Of a DNA stretch of 5,811 bases, positions 1-5,811 are shown piece after piece. A program made the translations under genes and the position numbers. Location: the NCBI GenBank assembly GCA_934702165.1, contig CAKUYG010000136.1, positions 1-5,811 on the forward strand. The letters are read 5' to 3'. A model generated the notes under the pieces. It saw only the letters and a list, made by a program, of their open reading frames with translations, made no database searches and was not told the origin of the DNA. Every line of letters starts with the position of its first letter. Position 1 is the stretch's first letter. The stretch is from an uncultured Bacteroidales bacterium (GTDB lineage Bacteria; Bacteroidota; Bacteroidia; Bacteroidales; UBA932).

Positions 1-1108
1 GATCGTCAGAATTGGAGGCAACTCTCAGAAGAGCCTCTTCATCGAGAACATCGATGGCCTTGCGAGAAAGTTCCTCAAGCTCAGCCTCGGAGAAGTTCTT
101 GTAATCCACGTCAGCGATGAAGCGTGCGCGGCGGAGCTCAGGGAAGACGGTCTTGTCGATCTCAGTGTAGACCTGTGACATGTTCCTGATCTCGCTCTCG
201 CGTACTGCAGGGTCGCTGTACATTGAGAGGACGCGGAGAATGAGATCCTTGTCGGAGAGGTTGGACTTCTTGACAGCCTCCTGGAATCCTTCCCAGTCCT
301 GGCCCATGCTCTTGACCTCAAGGTTGTCGGCCTCCATGCCTCCGGTCACCTTCTTCCATACCTTCTTGGCGGAAGCGGCACGCTTGTCGGAAAGCTTGGC
401 ATTGTACTCCTGACCACCTTCCGGTGATGCATAAGCGACGATCTTGGTTGCTGTCACGGTATAGCGCGGGTCTGCCTCGATCTCCTCAAGTGCGGCCTGG
501 AGCTCTTTTACAGAGTTGGAGCGGAGCTGGCTGTTCTTGACGTTGGCGGAGTTGTAGTCGTAGAGTATCTGTCCCTCGGCGCTCTCCTTGATGACATCCT
601 GGTAAGCGTCCTTCTTGAACTCATACTCGCCGCCGGTGGTGGCGAGGAGCTGGGTCACGTTGCATCCGTCAGCCACCTTGATGGCCGGGATCTCGATCGG
701 CTTGCCCTTGTAGTAAGCTACGCTGCGGAGCTCGAGATAAGACTTCTCGACGCCCTTCACGTACTTGAAAGAAACGCTCTCCTTGACTGTACCGCCGTCG
801 TATGCGACTACAGTATAGTTGTCCTTGACCTTCTCCCCCTGATAGGTGAAAGTCTGCGCAGCCTGCTCGCCGCCCTCATATACGAGGACCGGAGTGACTT
901 CGAGGGTAGCCTTAGGATGGAAGTACTTGGCAGGGTAAGTGACAGTGATCTCTGCCGGGATCTTGTCTCCCACGAGAGCGAGCACCTCAGGGGTGCAGCT
1001 GACTTTGACATTCTCTGCCAGCTTCATCTGCTCAGCCCTTGACTTGGAGCAGGAAGCCGCTGCGACCACGAGGGCGCAGAGTGCGAAAACCTTAAAAATC
1101 CTTTTCAT
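1..1108 (-). CDS. OmpA-domain lipoprotein with probable C-terminal TPR region, 3' end cut off by window
   Basis: The reading frame is open from ATG at 1108 to the left edge (369 codons, no stop). It begins with a lipoprotein signal: basic MKR, a hydrophobic stretch and a lipobox ending in Cys20 (AASC). After Cys20 comes SKSRAEQ, with no acidic outer-membrane-surface export signal, so a periplasm-facing outer-membrane anchor is likely. Residues about 30-170 look like a beta-rich region; residues about 179-275 form an OmpA-like domain with YASPEGG (226-232), EYN (234-236) and LSDKRA (239-244). The downstream segment has QDWEGF (270-275), LILRVLSMY (289-297) and PELRRARF (323-330). These match, from memory, a Bacteroidales lipoprotein family in which TPR repeats follow; the alpha-helical end here (about 345-369) looks like the start of that part. 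The Asp normally found in OmpA peptidoglycan-binding motifs is replaced in the ASPEG motif, while the conserved Arg (243) remains, so peptidoglycan binding is uncertain. Transcribed divergently from the sigma-54 activator gene. Confidence 0.85.
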   Translation of the reverse strand, partial: MKRIFKVFALCALVVAAASCSKSRAEQMKLAENVKVSCTPEVLALVGDKIPAEITVTYPAKYFHPKATLEVTPVLVYEGGEQAAQTFTYQGEKVKDNYTVVAYDGGTVKESVSFKYVKGVEKSYLELRSVAYYKGKPIEIPAIKVADGCNVTQLLATTGGEYEFKKDAYQDVIKESAEGQILYDYNSANVKNSQLRSNSVKELQAALEEIEADPRYTVTATKIVAYASPEGGQEYNAKLSDKRAASAKKVWKKVTGGMEADNLEVKSMGQDWEGFQEAVKKSNLSDKDLILRVLSMYSDPAVRESEIRNMSQVYTEIDKTVFPELRRARFIADVDYKNFSEAELEELSRKAIDVLDEEALLRVASNSDD

Positions 1109-1149
1109 AATAGCGATAGAATAATGATATTCGTATTTCTTAATCCCTA

Positions 1150-1157
1150 CAAAAATA
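1150..1157 (-). promoter_or_regulatory. candidate Bacteroidota -7 promoter element for the OmpA-domain lipoprotein
   Basis: Read on the minus strand this is TATTTTTG, a full match to the Bacteroides -7 consensus TAnnTTTG. Twenty bases upstream on the same strand lies TTAG (plus 1178-1181), a 3-of-4 match to the -33 TTTG. A start 4-6 bases downstream would give a leader of roughly 36-38 nt before the ATG at 1108. The position and match are seen directly; promoter function is inferred. Confidence 0.5.
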
Positions 1158-1171
1158 AGGAAAAATCCTTA
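1156..1171. repeat. perfect inverted repeat in the divergent intergenic region, possible operator
   Basis: TAAGGA-AAAA-TCCTTA forms a perfect dyad with 6-bp arms (1156-1161 and 1166-1171) and a 4-base spacer. It sits between the two opposed -7-like elements, and its outer TA steps are shared with both of them. A protein bound here would cover both candidate promoters, which is the usual geometry of an operator in a divergent region. The dyad is short and AT-rich, so chance occurrence is possible, and no cognate regulator is identified. Confidence 0.35.
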
Positions 1172-1177
1172 ACTTTG
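1170..1177 (+). promoter_or_regulatory. candidate Bacteroidota -7 promoter element for the sigma-54 activator operon
   Basis: TAACTTTG is an exact match to the Bacteroides -7 consensus TAnnTTTG, followed only six bases later by the chosen ATG at 1184. No convincing -33 TTTG is present 19-21 bases upstream (that stretch reads around CCCTAC). If used, transcription would start about 1-3 bases before the ATG and the mRNA would be essentially leaderless. Confidence 0.4.
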
Positions 1178-1183
1178 CTAAAT

Positions 1184-2395
1184 ATGGATGCACAAGATCT
1201 GCAAAGGTTAAAGAACAAGTTCGACATCGTCGGAAACGACCCCGGACTTATCCACGCCCTCGAGACGGCCGTGGCCGTAGCGCCTACCGACCTGACAGTG
1301 CTCATCACCGGGGAGAGCGGAGTCGGGAAAGAGGTGATCCCACAGATTATACACCAGTTCAGCAGGAGAAAGACCGGCAAATATCTTGCCGTAAACTGCG
1401 GTGCCATACCGGAAGGCACAATAAACGCCGAACTGTTCGGGCACGAGAAGGGCGCATTCACCGGAGCCATCGGAGAGCGCAAGGGTTATTTTGAGGAGGC
1501 AGACGGGGGCACACTGTTCCTGGACGAGATCGGTGAGCTTCCCAAAGAGACGCAGGCTCTGCTGCTGCGCGTGCTTCAGAGCGGAGAATATATAAAGGTC
1601 GGGTCGTCGAAAGTCGAGAAGACGGATGTCAGGATCATCGCCGCCACCAATGTCAATCTGTCATACGCCGTGGCGACAGGCAAATTCCGCGAAGACCTAT
1701 ATTATAGGTTGTCCGGCATACAGATCAAGATGCCCGCCCTGCGCGACCGCAACAAGGACGACATCTACCTGCTCTTCCGCAAGTTCTCATCTGACTTCTC
1801 CGAGAAATACGGGCTCTGCAAGGTCAGCCTGAACCACGAGGCCATCGGCGAACTCACATCCTACAGGTGGCCCGGCAACATCCGGCAGCTGAAAAACATA
1901 GCCGAAACCGTCACGGCCCTGGAGTCCAAGCCGGTCAGCCCGACCTCCGAAAGGATCGAGATCGGACCGGACACACTTATAAAATATATCCCCCAGGACC
2001 AGGGAGCCATCATGGTCCCGGCGCGCGGTGCGGACAGCACGGCGCTCTCGGATGATGAGAAACAGCAACTGGTCAAGGCTCTCCACTATCTGAAACAGGA
2101 AGTGGACGCACTCAAAAAGACGGTCGAGGAGCTGAAGGCGTCCGCCGGGAAGTCGGCACAGAGCAGCAGCGGCCCGAAACTCATAGACTTGTCACGCTTC
2201 GACAGCGAGGAGGAACACCAGGCCGCACCAGAGCCGGAGAGCACCCCTGAAATACGCCCGCTGAAGGAGTCGCAGGACGACATGATCGAGAAGTGCCTTG
2301 CAAAACATGGGGGCAAGGTGAAACCGGCCGCCGCCGAACTCGGCATCTCGGAGAGGACGATATACCGACGCATAGCTGAAAAGAAAGGCAAATGA
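1184..2395 (+). CDS. sigma-54-dependent AAA+ transcriptional activator with Fis-type HTH
   Basis: A 403-residue enhancer-binding protein that would hydrolyse ATP to remodel sigma-54 RNA polymerase at promoters. Seen in order: a short N-terminus with no receiver, GAF or PAS domain; Walker A GESGVGKE (43-50); the sigma-54 contact loop GAFTGA (90-95); Walker B GGTLFLDEIGELP (108-120); the arginine-rich FREDLYYRL (168-176); sensor II RWPGNIRQLKN (228-238); a linker of about 100 residues with a probable coiled coil (about 289-320); and a C-terminal Fis-type helix-turn-helix (about 366-400, GISERTIYRRI). The start at 1184 is preferred over an in-frame ATG at 1124 because the extra 20 residues (MIFVFLNPYKN...) are not family-like, they would cross the candidate promoter and dyad, and related Bacteroides proteins, as I recall them, begin just before a similar LQRLKNKF segment. 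With no sensory domain it may be controlled by a partner protein or by its level. Its stop overlaps the lptE start (ATGA), suggesting translational coupling. Confidence 0.93.
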   Translation: MDAQDLQRLKNKFDIVGNDPGLIHALETAVAVAPTDLTVLITGESGVGKEVIPQIIHQFSRRKTGKYLAVNCGAIPEGTINAELFGHEKGAFTGAIGERKGYFEEADGGTLFLDEIGELPKETQALLLRVLQSGEYIKVGSSKVEKTDVRIIAATNVNLSYAVATGKFREDLYYRLSGIQIKMPALRDRNKDDIYLLFRKFSSDFSEKYGLCKVSLNHEAIGELTSYRWPGNIRQLKNIAETVTALESKPVSPTSERIEIGPDTLIKYIPQDQGAIMVPARGADSTALSDDEKQQLVKALHYLKQEVDALKKTVEELKASAGKSAQSSSGPKLIDLSRFDSEEEHQAAPEPESTPEIRPLKESQDDMIEKCLAKHGGKVKPAAAELGISERTIYRRIAEKKGK

Positions 2396-2892
2396 AAAAA
2401 TTCCTGCCACTGCTTGCCATGACGCTCGCCGTATGCTCGTGCGGGATCTACTCGTTCTCCGGGACATCCATCCAGCCCGATGTCAACAGCATCACCATCA
2501 ACTACTTCGAGTACAAGGCCCTCAAGGTCAACCCATCGCTGAGCAACGAGCTCACCGAAGCCGTACGCACGAGATTCCGTCAGATGACACGTCTGGAGCA
2601 GGTGGACTCCGATGGAGACCTGGAGATAACAGGAGAAGTCACCGGATACACGGTAGCCGCATCCGCGATAGCCGCAGGCGACGTGGCATCCAAGAACAGG
2701 CTTACCATAACTGTCAAGGTGACATTCACAAACAGGAAATACCCGGAGGACAACTTCGAGGACAAGAGTTTCTCCGGCTATGCCGACTACGACTCGACCC
2801 TTTCGCTTGACTCCGTGGAGGCGGGACTGACGACCGAAATAGTGGACAAGATCGTGGAGGACATTTTCAACGCTACTGTAGCGCAATGGTAA
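2392..2892 (+). CDS. lptE: LptE-family LPS-assembly lipoprotein
   Basis: A 166-residue outer-membrane lipoprotein of the LptE family, the partner of the LptD beta-barrel that places lipopolysaccharide in the outer leaflet. The N-terminus is a lipoprotein signal: MKK, a hydrophobic core and a lipobox VCSC with lipidated Cys17. The mature end reads [11 protein letters not shown], very close to the CGxYSFxGTSI start of Bacteroidota LptE proteins. The rest fits the fold: [10 protein letters not shown] strand (about 35-44), helix [11 protein letters not shown], then beta-strands containing [12 protein letters not shown], and a C-terminal helix ending [17 protein letters not shown]. Length is normal for the Bacteroidota family. 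It overlaps the preceding gene by 4 bp and the next by 7 bp, so it is surely co-transcribed. The only nearby Shine-Dalgarno-like sequence is a weak AAAGG before the ATG. The LptD partner is not in the window. Confidence 0.9.
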   Translation: MKKFLPLLAMTLAVCSCGIYSFSGTSIQPDVNSITINYFEYKALKVNPSLSNELTEAVRTRFRQMTRLEQVDSDGDLEITGEVTGYTVAASAIAAGDVASKNRLTITVKVTFTNRKYPEDNFEDKSFSGYADYDSTLSLDSVEAGLTTEIVDKIVEDIFNATVAQW

Positions 2893-3464
2893 AAGGCATA
2901 GACATACACTCGCTCACCCTAGAGGAACTTTCAGGAGTGATCTCACTGTACCCATGGTATGCGGGAGCCCGGATCGAGCTGTGCCGCAGGATGGCGGATC
3001 TTGGTGCCCTGTCGGAAAGCCAGCTCTCGGAAGCGGCTCTCTACATGGGTTCGCGGAGGATCCTCTCCGATCTGGTACGCTCCGGCCGCAAGGTGGACTG
3101 CACGGACAAGGACCTCGAAGAGCTGGCCAGGGCTTACCTGCCTTCTCCACAGAAAGAGGAAAAGAAAATCTACGTGGTCGGCGGTGACTACTTCTCGCAG
3201 AACCAGTACAACGAAGTGCGCCGCTCGGACGACGGCATCTTCTCCCGTTTCGCCAGCAAGGCCCGAGAAGAAGGATACACCGACCAACCCGCTGAAGAGC
3301 AGCCGGACTTCTGCACCGAGACTCTCGCAAAGATTTATCTTGAGCAGGATTACACAGAACAGGCAATAGACATTTATTCCAAGCTAAGTTTGCGATATCC
3401 GGAAAAAAGTGTTTACTTTGCAACCCTTATTGAAGAAATAAAACAAAAAGAAAATAACAAATGA
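2886..3464 (+). CDS. conserved Bacteroidales protein with C-terminal TPR motif, function unknown
   Basis: A 192-residue soluble protein with no signal peptide or membrane segment, so probably cytoplasmic. The N-terminal part (about 1-90) is helical and contains [16 protein letters not shown] sequence ([10 protein letters not shown], 20-29) and ELARAYLP. The middle (about 90-140) is charged and probably flexible. The C-terminus (about 143-185) holds a TPR-like helical pair: [11 protein letters not shown], then [30 protein letters not shown]. TPRs bind other proteins, so an adaptor role is plausible, but no function is established to my knowledge. Proteins with this YPWYA start and [15 protein letters not shown] ending are, from memory, found beside lptE and secG across Bacteroidales, hinting at a role in envelope assembly or export. 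The start at 2886 lies within the end of lptE (7-bp overlap); its stop overlaps secG (ATGA). The last 140 bp are clearly more AT-rich than the rest of the gene. Confidence 0.85.
   Translation: MVKGIDIHSLTLEELSGVISLYPWYAGARIELCRRMADLGALSESQLSEAALYMGSRRILSDLVRSGRKVDCTDKDLEELARAYLPSPQKEEKKIYVVGGDYFSQNQYNEVRRSDDGIFSRFASKAREEGYTDQPAEEQPDFCTETLAKIYLEQDYTEQAIDIYSKLSLRYPEKSVYFATLIEEIKQKENNK
3389..3420 (+). promoter_or_regulatory. candidate internal promoter for secG
   Basis: Inside the 3' end of the TPR gene there is TTTG (3389-3392), exactly 20 bases, then TTACTTTG (3413-3420). This fits the Bacteroides layout TTTG-N19-21-TAnnTTTG with one mismatch in the -7 element. It lies about 40 bp before the secG ATG, and the surrounding 140 bp are unusually AT-rich for this region. 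Because the sequence also encodes a conserved protein segment ([12 protein letters not shown]), the match may be accidental. Confidence 0.35.
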
Positions 3465-3811
3465 ATACCGTATTTGTAATTTTGACCGTTCTCATCATTC
3501 TTGCAGCGATCCTTCTTATTATAGTCGTGCTGCTCCAGAACGGCAAAGGAGGCGGGATGGCCAGCAACTTCGTGGCAGGCAACCAGACTTTCGGCGTACG
3601 TCAGACGGCCGACCTTCTGGAGAAAGTCACCTGGGGCCTTGTAGCCTTCATCCTCGTCGTCTCAGTCATCACCTCCTTCACTACCGGGAGCAACGGTGCC
3701 GATGTGGACATCACCAACAAGATCGAGAACAAGGCAAGCGACCAGCAGCCGGCATTCCCTACCGCTCCGGTACAGCAGGAAGCCCCTGCCACCGAGACTC
3801 CGGCAGAATAA
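3461..3811 (+). CDS. secG: preprotein translocase subunit SecG
   Basis: A 116-residue inner-membrane protein, the small non-essential partner of SecYE that aids SecA-driven export of unfolded proteins. Two membrane segments are visible: residues about 3-25 (very rich in Ile, Leu and Val) and about 57-74 ([16 protein letters not shown]). Between them is the SecG signature, [14 protein letters not shown] (24-37), followed by the cytoplasmic loop with DLLEKVTWG leading into the second segment. The tail after residue 75 is polar and rich in Pro, Gln, Glu and Ala, low in complexity, as is common in Bacteroidota SecG. The start overlaps the stop of the TPR gene as ATGA, so coupled translation is likely; an extra internal promoter may also serve it. 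Last gene of the run: a strong stem-loop follows 13 bp after its stop. Confidence 0.93.
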   Translation: MNTVFVILTVLIILAAILLIIVVLLQNGKGGGMASNFVAGNQTFGVRQTADLLEKVTWGLVAFILVVSVITSFTTGSNGADVDITNKIENKASDQQPAFPTAPVQQEAPATETPAE

Positions 3812-3824
3812 TGTCCGCCTTCCG

Positions 3825-3855
3825 CCACTGACAGTTTGTCAGTGGAATATATTTT
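3825..3855 (+). terminator. stem-loop after secG, probable terminator of the sigma-54 activator-lptE-TPR-secG operon
   Basis: CCACTGACA (3825-3833), loop GTT, TGTCAGTGG (3837-3845) form a perfect 9-bp stem 13 bases after the secG stop. The following AATATATTTT is AT-rich, but the T-run is short and delayed, so termination may be partial. The stem is self-complementary and could also act on the minus strand, but no minus-strand gene ends here. Confidence 0.55.
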
Positions 3856-3865
3856 GAGATTCCAA

Positions 3866-3892
3866 TCACCGGTCTCCTTGTGAGGCCGGTGA
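3866..3892 (+). other. strong stem-loop immediately upstream of the clpB start
   Basis: TCACCGGTCTC (3866-3876), loop CTTGT (3877-3881), then GAGGCCGGTGA with the first G at 3882, form an 11-bp stem containing one G-U pair and a GC-rich base. It ends 7 bases before the clpB ATG, leaving only AATTTATT-type sequence between. It lacks a downstream T-run, so it is a weak terminator candidate. A 5'-leader hairpin controlling mRNA stability or ribosome access to clpB is an alternative. The structure is seen directly; its function is inferred. Confidence 0.5.
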
Positions 3893-3899
3893 ATTTATT

Positions 3900-5811
3900 A
3901 TGGAAAACAGCAAGTACGAATTCTTAAGCAAGTATGCCATAGACCTCAATGAGGCTGCGGCAAACGGAAAACTCGATCCGGTGATCGGTCGAGATGAGGA
4001 GATCCGCCGCGTGCTGCAGATTTTGAGCAGGCGCACGAAGAACAATCCGATTCTCGTAGGTGAGCCGGGTGTGGGAAAGACGGCAATTTCCGAAGGCATC
4101 GCCACAAAGATCGTCAACGGACAAGTGCCTGAGAACCTCAAGGACCGCAAGGTCTTCTCCCTTGACATGGGTGCGCTTATCGCGGGCGCCAAGTATCAGG
4201 GCGAATTTGAGGAACGTCTCAAGGGAGTGGTCAAAGAAGTCGTGGACAGCGACGGACAGATTATCCTCTTCATAGATGAAATACACACGCTTGTGGGAGC
4301 TGGCCGCTCTTCAGGCGCGATGGACGCCTCCAACATCCTCAAACCGGCATTGGCGAGAGGTGAACTGAGGACCATAGGTTCAACCACCCTTGACGAATAC
4401 CAGAAATATTTCGAGCAGGACAAGGCCCTGGAACGCCGTTTCCAGAAAGTCATGGTGGACGAACCGAGCCCGGCAGAGTCAATCGCCATCCTGCGTGGTC
4501 TTAAAGAGAAGTATGAGAACCACCACCGCGTCAGCATCGAAGACGATGCCCTGATCGCAGCCGTGAACCTCAGCCACAGATATATCAACAACCGTTATCT
4601 CCCGGACAAGGCCATCGACCTTGTCGATGAGGCGGCATCCAAGCTGCGTCTTGAGATGAACTCCGTTCCGGAGCCTATCGACGACCTCAACAGCAAGATA
4701 CGCCAGCTGGAGATAGAGAAGGAAGCCATCAAACGTGAGGGCACGAGCCTCAAGTCCGAGAAGCTTGACGAGGAACTGAAGAAATGCAAGGAGGACAGGG
4801 ATGCTCTTACCAAGCGCTGGGACGAAGAGAAAGGCATCGTCACGGAGCTCAACAACCTCCGTCAGAACATCGAGGACTACAAGCGCGACGCAGCCATTGC
4901 CGAACGCGCCGGTGACTATGGCAAGGTAGCGGAGATCCGCTATGGCAAGATGGCCGAGGCCCAGAAGAAAGTGGAGGAGCTCAGCGCCAAGCAGGCAGCC
5001 ATCAAAGATCCTATCATCACTGAGGCGGTCACTCCTGAGGACATCGCCGAGGTAGTGGCCCGCTGGACAGGAATCCCTGTAAACAGGATGCTGGAGAGCG
5101 AGAAGGAGAAACTCCTGCGGATGGAAAGCGAACTTCACAAGAGAGTCGTGGGACAGGACAAGGCCATCGAGGCCGTATCTGATGCCGTAAGGCGCAACCG
5201 TGCCGGACTCTCCAACGAGCATAGGCCTATCGGTTCATTCCTCTTCCTCGGCACGACCGGTGTAGGTAAGACCGAGTTGGCAAAAGCTCTGGCCGAGTTC
5301 CTGTTCAACGATGAGAGCATGATGACCCGTATCGACATGAGCGAATACCAGGAAAGCCACACTGTCAGCAGGCTCATCGGTGCGCCTCCGGGATATGTAG
5401 GATACGATGAGGGCGGTCAGCTTACGGAAGCCGTAAGACGCAAACCATACTCCGTAGTGCTGCTGGACGAGATCGAGAAGGCCCACCCGGACGTGTTCAA
5501 CATCCTGCTTCAGGTGCTGGACGACGGGCGTCTGACAGACAACAAGGGCCGCACCGTGGACTTCAAGAACACCATTCTCATCATGACCTCCAACCTCAAG
5601 GAGGAGGATTTGAGACTGCGCATGCGTCCTGAGTTCATCAACCGTATCGACGAGATCGTCACTTTCGATCCTCTCACCAAGGACGACATCCGCAAGATCG
5701 TCAGGATCCAGATGGAGATTCTCCGCAAGAAGCTCGAGGAGGACAATGTCTCTCTGACTTTCACCAAGGCGTTCGAAGACGACATGGTCGAGAACGGTTA
5801 CGACCCGGAGT
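3900..5811 (+). CDS. clpB: ClpB-type AAA+ disaggregase lacking the N-terminal domain, 3' end cut off by window
   Basis: The frame is open from ATG 3900 to the right edge (637 codons). It encodes a cytosolic, hexameric Hsp104/ClpB unfoldase that with DnaK pulls polypeptides out of aggregates. NBD1: Walker A GEPGVGKT (54-61), pore loop AGAKYQGEF (95-103), Walker B IILFIDE (121-127), arginine fingers LERRF (177-181). A long middle domain (about 260-375, coiled coil with [28 protein letters not shown] sequence) identifies ClpB over ClpA/ClpC. NBD2: Walker A GTTGVGKT (451-458), pore loop GYVGY (498-502), Walker B VVLLDE (519-524), sensor 1 MTSN (562-565), arginine-finger RPEFINRID (576-584). Two oddities: the protein starts at [11 protein letters not shown], so the roughly 145-residue Clp_N domain is absent (an in-frame stop at 3855-3857 and no ATG between exclude a longer start); and only 10 residues ([10 protein letters not shown]) join MTSN to RPEF, against about 30 in E. 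coli ClpB. All motifs are intact, so it is probably functional. Expected full length is near 710 residues. Confidence 0.93.
   Translation, partial: MENSKYEFLSKYAIDLNEAAANGKLDPVIGRDEEIRRVLQILSRRTKNNPILVGEPGVGKTAISEGIATKIVNGQVPENLKDRKVFSLDMGALIAGAKYQGEFEERLKGVVKEVVDSDGQIILFIDEIHTLVGAGRSSGAMDASNILKPALARGELRTIGSTTLDEYQKYFEQDKALERRFQKVMVDEPSPAESIAILRGLKEKYENHHRVSIEDDALIAAVNLSHRYINNRYLPDKAIDLVDEAASKLRLEMNSVPEPIDDLNSKIRQLEIEKEAIKREGTSLKSEKLDEELKKCKEDRDALTKRWDEEKGIVTELNNLRQNIEDYKRDAAIAERAGDYGKVAEIRYGKMAEAQKKVEELSAKQAAIKDPIITEAVTPEDIAEVVARWTGIPVNRMLESEKEKLLRMESELHKRVVGQDKAIEAVSDAVRRNRAGLSNEHRPIGSFLFLGTTGVGKTELAKALAEFLFNDESMMTRIDMSEYQESHTVSRLIGAPPGYVGYDEGGQLTEAVRRKPYSVVLLDEIEKAHPDVFNILLQVLDDGRLTDNKGRTVDFKNTILIMTSNLKEEDLRLRMRPEFINRIDEIVTFDPLTKDDIRKIVRIQMEILRKKLEEDNVSLTFTKAFEDDMVENGYDPE

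Noticed and set aside
1124..1183. Longer start for the sigma-54 activator at ATG 1124 (20 extra residues)
   Set aside because: The extra residues are low in complexity and unlike the family, and the DNA there is AT-rich intergenic sequence containing the candidate promoter and dyad.
2086..2886. A 266-codon open frame on the minus strand opposite lptE and the end of the activator gene
   Set aside because: Its translation shows no domain or family resemblance and lies fully antisense to two well-supported genes; long antisense frames are expected in GC-rich coding DNA.
3848..3856. A full Bacteroides-type promoter for clpB
   Set aside because: TATATTTTG only matches TAnnTTTG with a shifted TA, and no TTTG lies 19-21 bases upstream (the TTTG at 3835-3838 is far too close).
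3812..3899. A frameshifted or displaced Clp_N domain upstream of clpB
   Set aside because: Only 88 bp separate secG and clpB, far too short for a domain of about 145 residues, and the space is filled with stem-loops and in-frame stops.
4479..5222. A 247-codon open frame on the minus strand opposite clpB
   Set aside because: It mirrors the codon pattern of the highly conserved ClpB frame and has no recognisable features.
3900..5811. Calling the last gene ClpC or ClpA
   Set aside because: The middle domain is long (about 115 residues) and ClpB-like with the [13 protein letters not shown] region, the NBD2 sequence matches ClpB closely, and the ClpP-docking loop is absent.
1..5811. CRISPR arrays, tRNA or rRNA genes, insertion sequences, sigma-54 -24/-12 promoters
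   Set aside because: No regularly spaced repeats, cloverleaf, transposase or TGGCAC-N5-TTGCW sequence was recognised by eye on either strand; the window is almost completely filled by protein-coding genes.

Overview
This window is core-genome DNA from a member of the Bacteroidota, most likely a Bacteroidales species with fairly GC-rich coding regions. Four things support this. The gene order (sigma-54 activator, lptE, TPR protein, secG) is a recognised Bacteroidales arrangement. The first gene belongs to a Bacteroidales OmpA/TPR lipoprotein family. Starts lack clear Shine-Dalgarno sites. Several upstream regions carry matches to the Bacteroides -7 promoter element TAnnTTTG. The genus cannot be fixed from the sequence alone; nothing here looks like phage, plasmid, transposon or CRISPR.

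Layout. Positions 1-1108 (minus strand) hold the 5' part of an exported OmpA-domain lipoprotein that runs off the left edge. A 75-bp divergent intergenic region (1109-1183) has a -7-like element on each strand, with a perfect 6-bp-arm inverted repeat between them that touches both. On the plus strand follows a tightly packed run of four genes whose ends overlap by 4, 7 and 4 bp: a sigma-54-dependent AAA+ activator (1184-2395), the LPS-assembly lipoprotein LptE (2392-2892), a small TPR-ending protein (2886-3464) and the translocon subunit SecG (3461-3811). The 88-bp gap after secG holds two strong stem-loops. It is followed by a ClpB-type disaggregase (3900 to the right edge).

How the genes relate. 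LptE and SecG are both envelope-biogenesis parts (outer-membrane LPS insertion and protein export), and the divergent lipoprotein is an exported envelope protein. A sigma-54 activator heading the run could link them by regulation, but no sigma-54 promoter was recognised here, so its targets are unknown. ClpB is a cytosolic chaperone and probably a separate transcription unit.

The most unusual feature is the ClpB. It lacks the whole N-terminal Clp_N domain, and its second ATPase domain has only 10 residues between the sensor-1 MTSN and the arginine-finger RPEFINRID motif, where E. coli ClpB has about 30. All visible catalytic motifs are intact, so it looks like a working, minimised disaggregase, not a decaying gene. 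I found no evidence of a wholly new multi-gene system.
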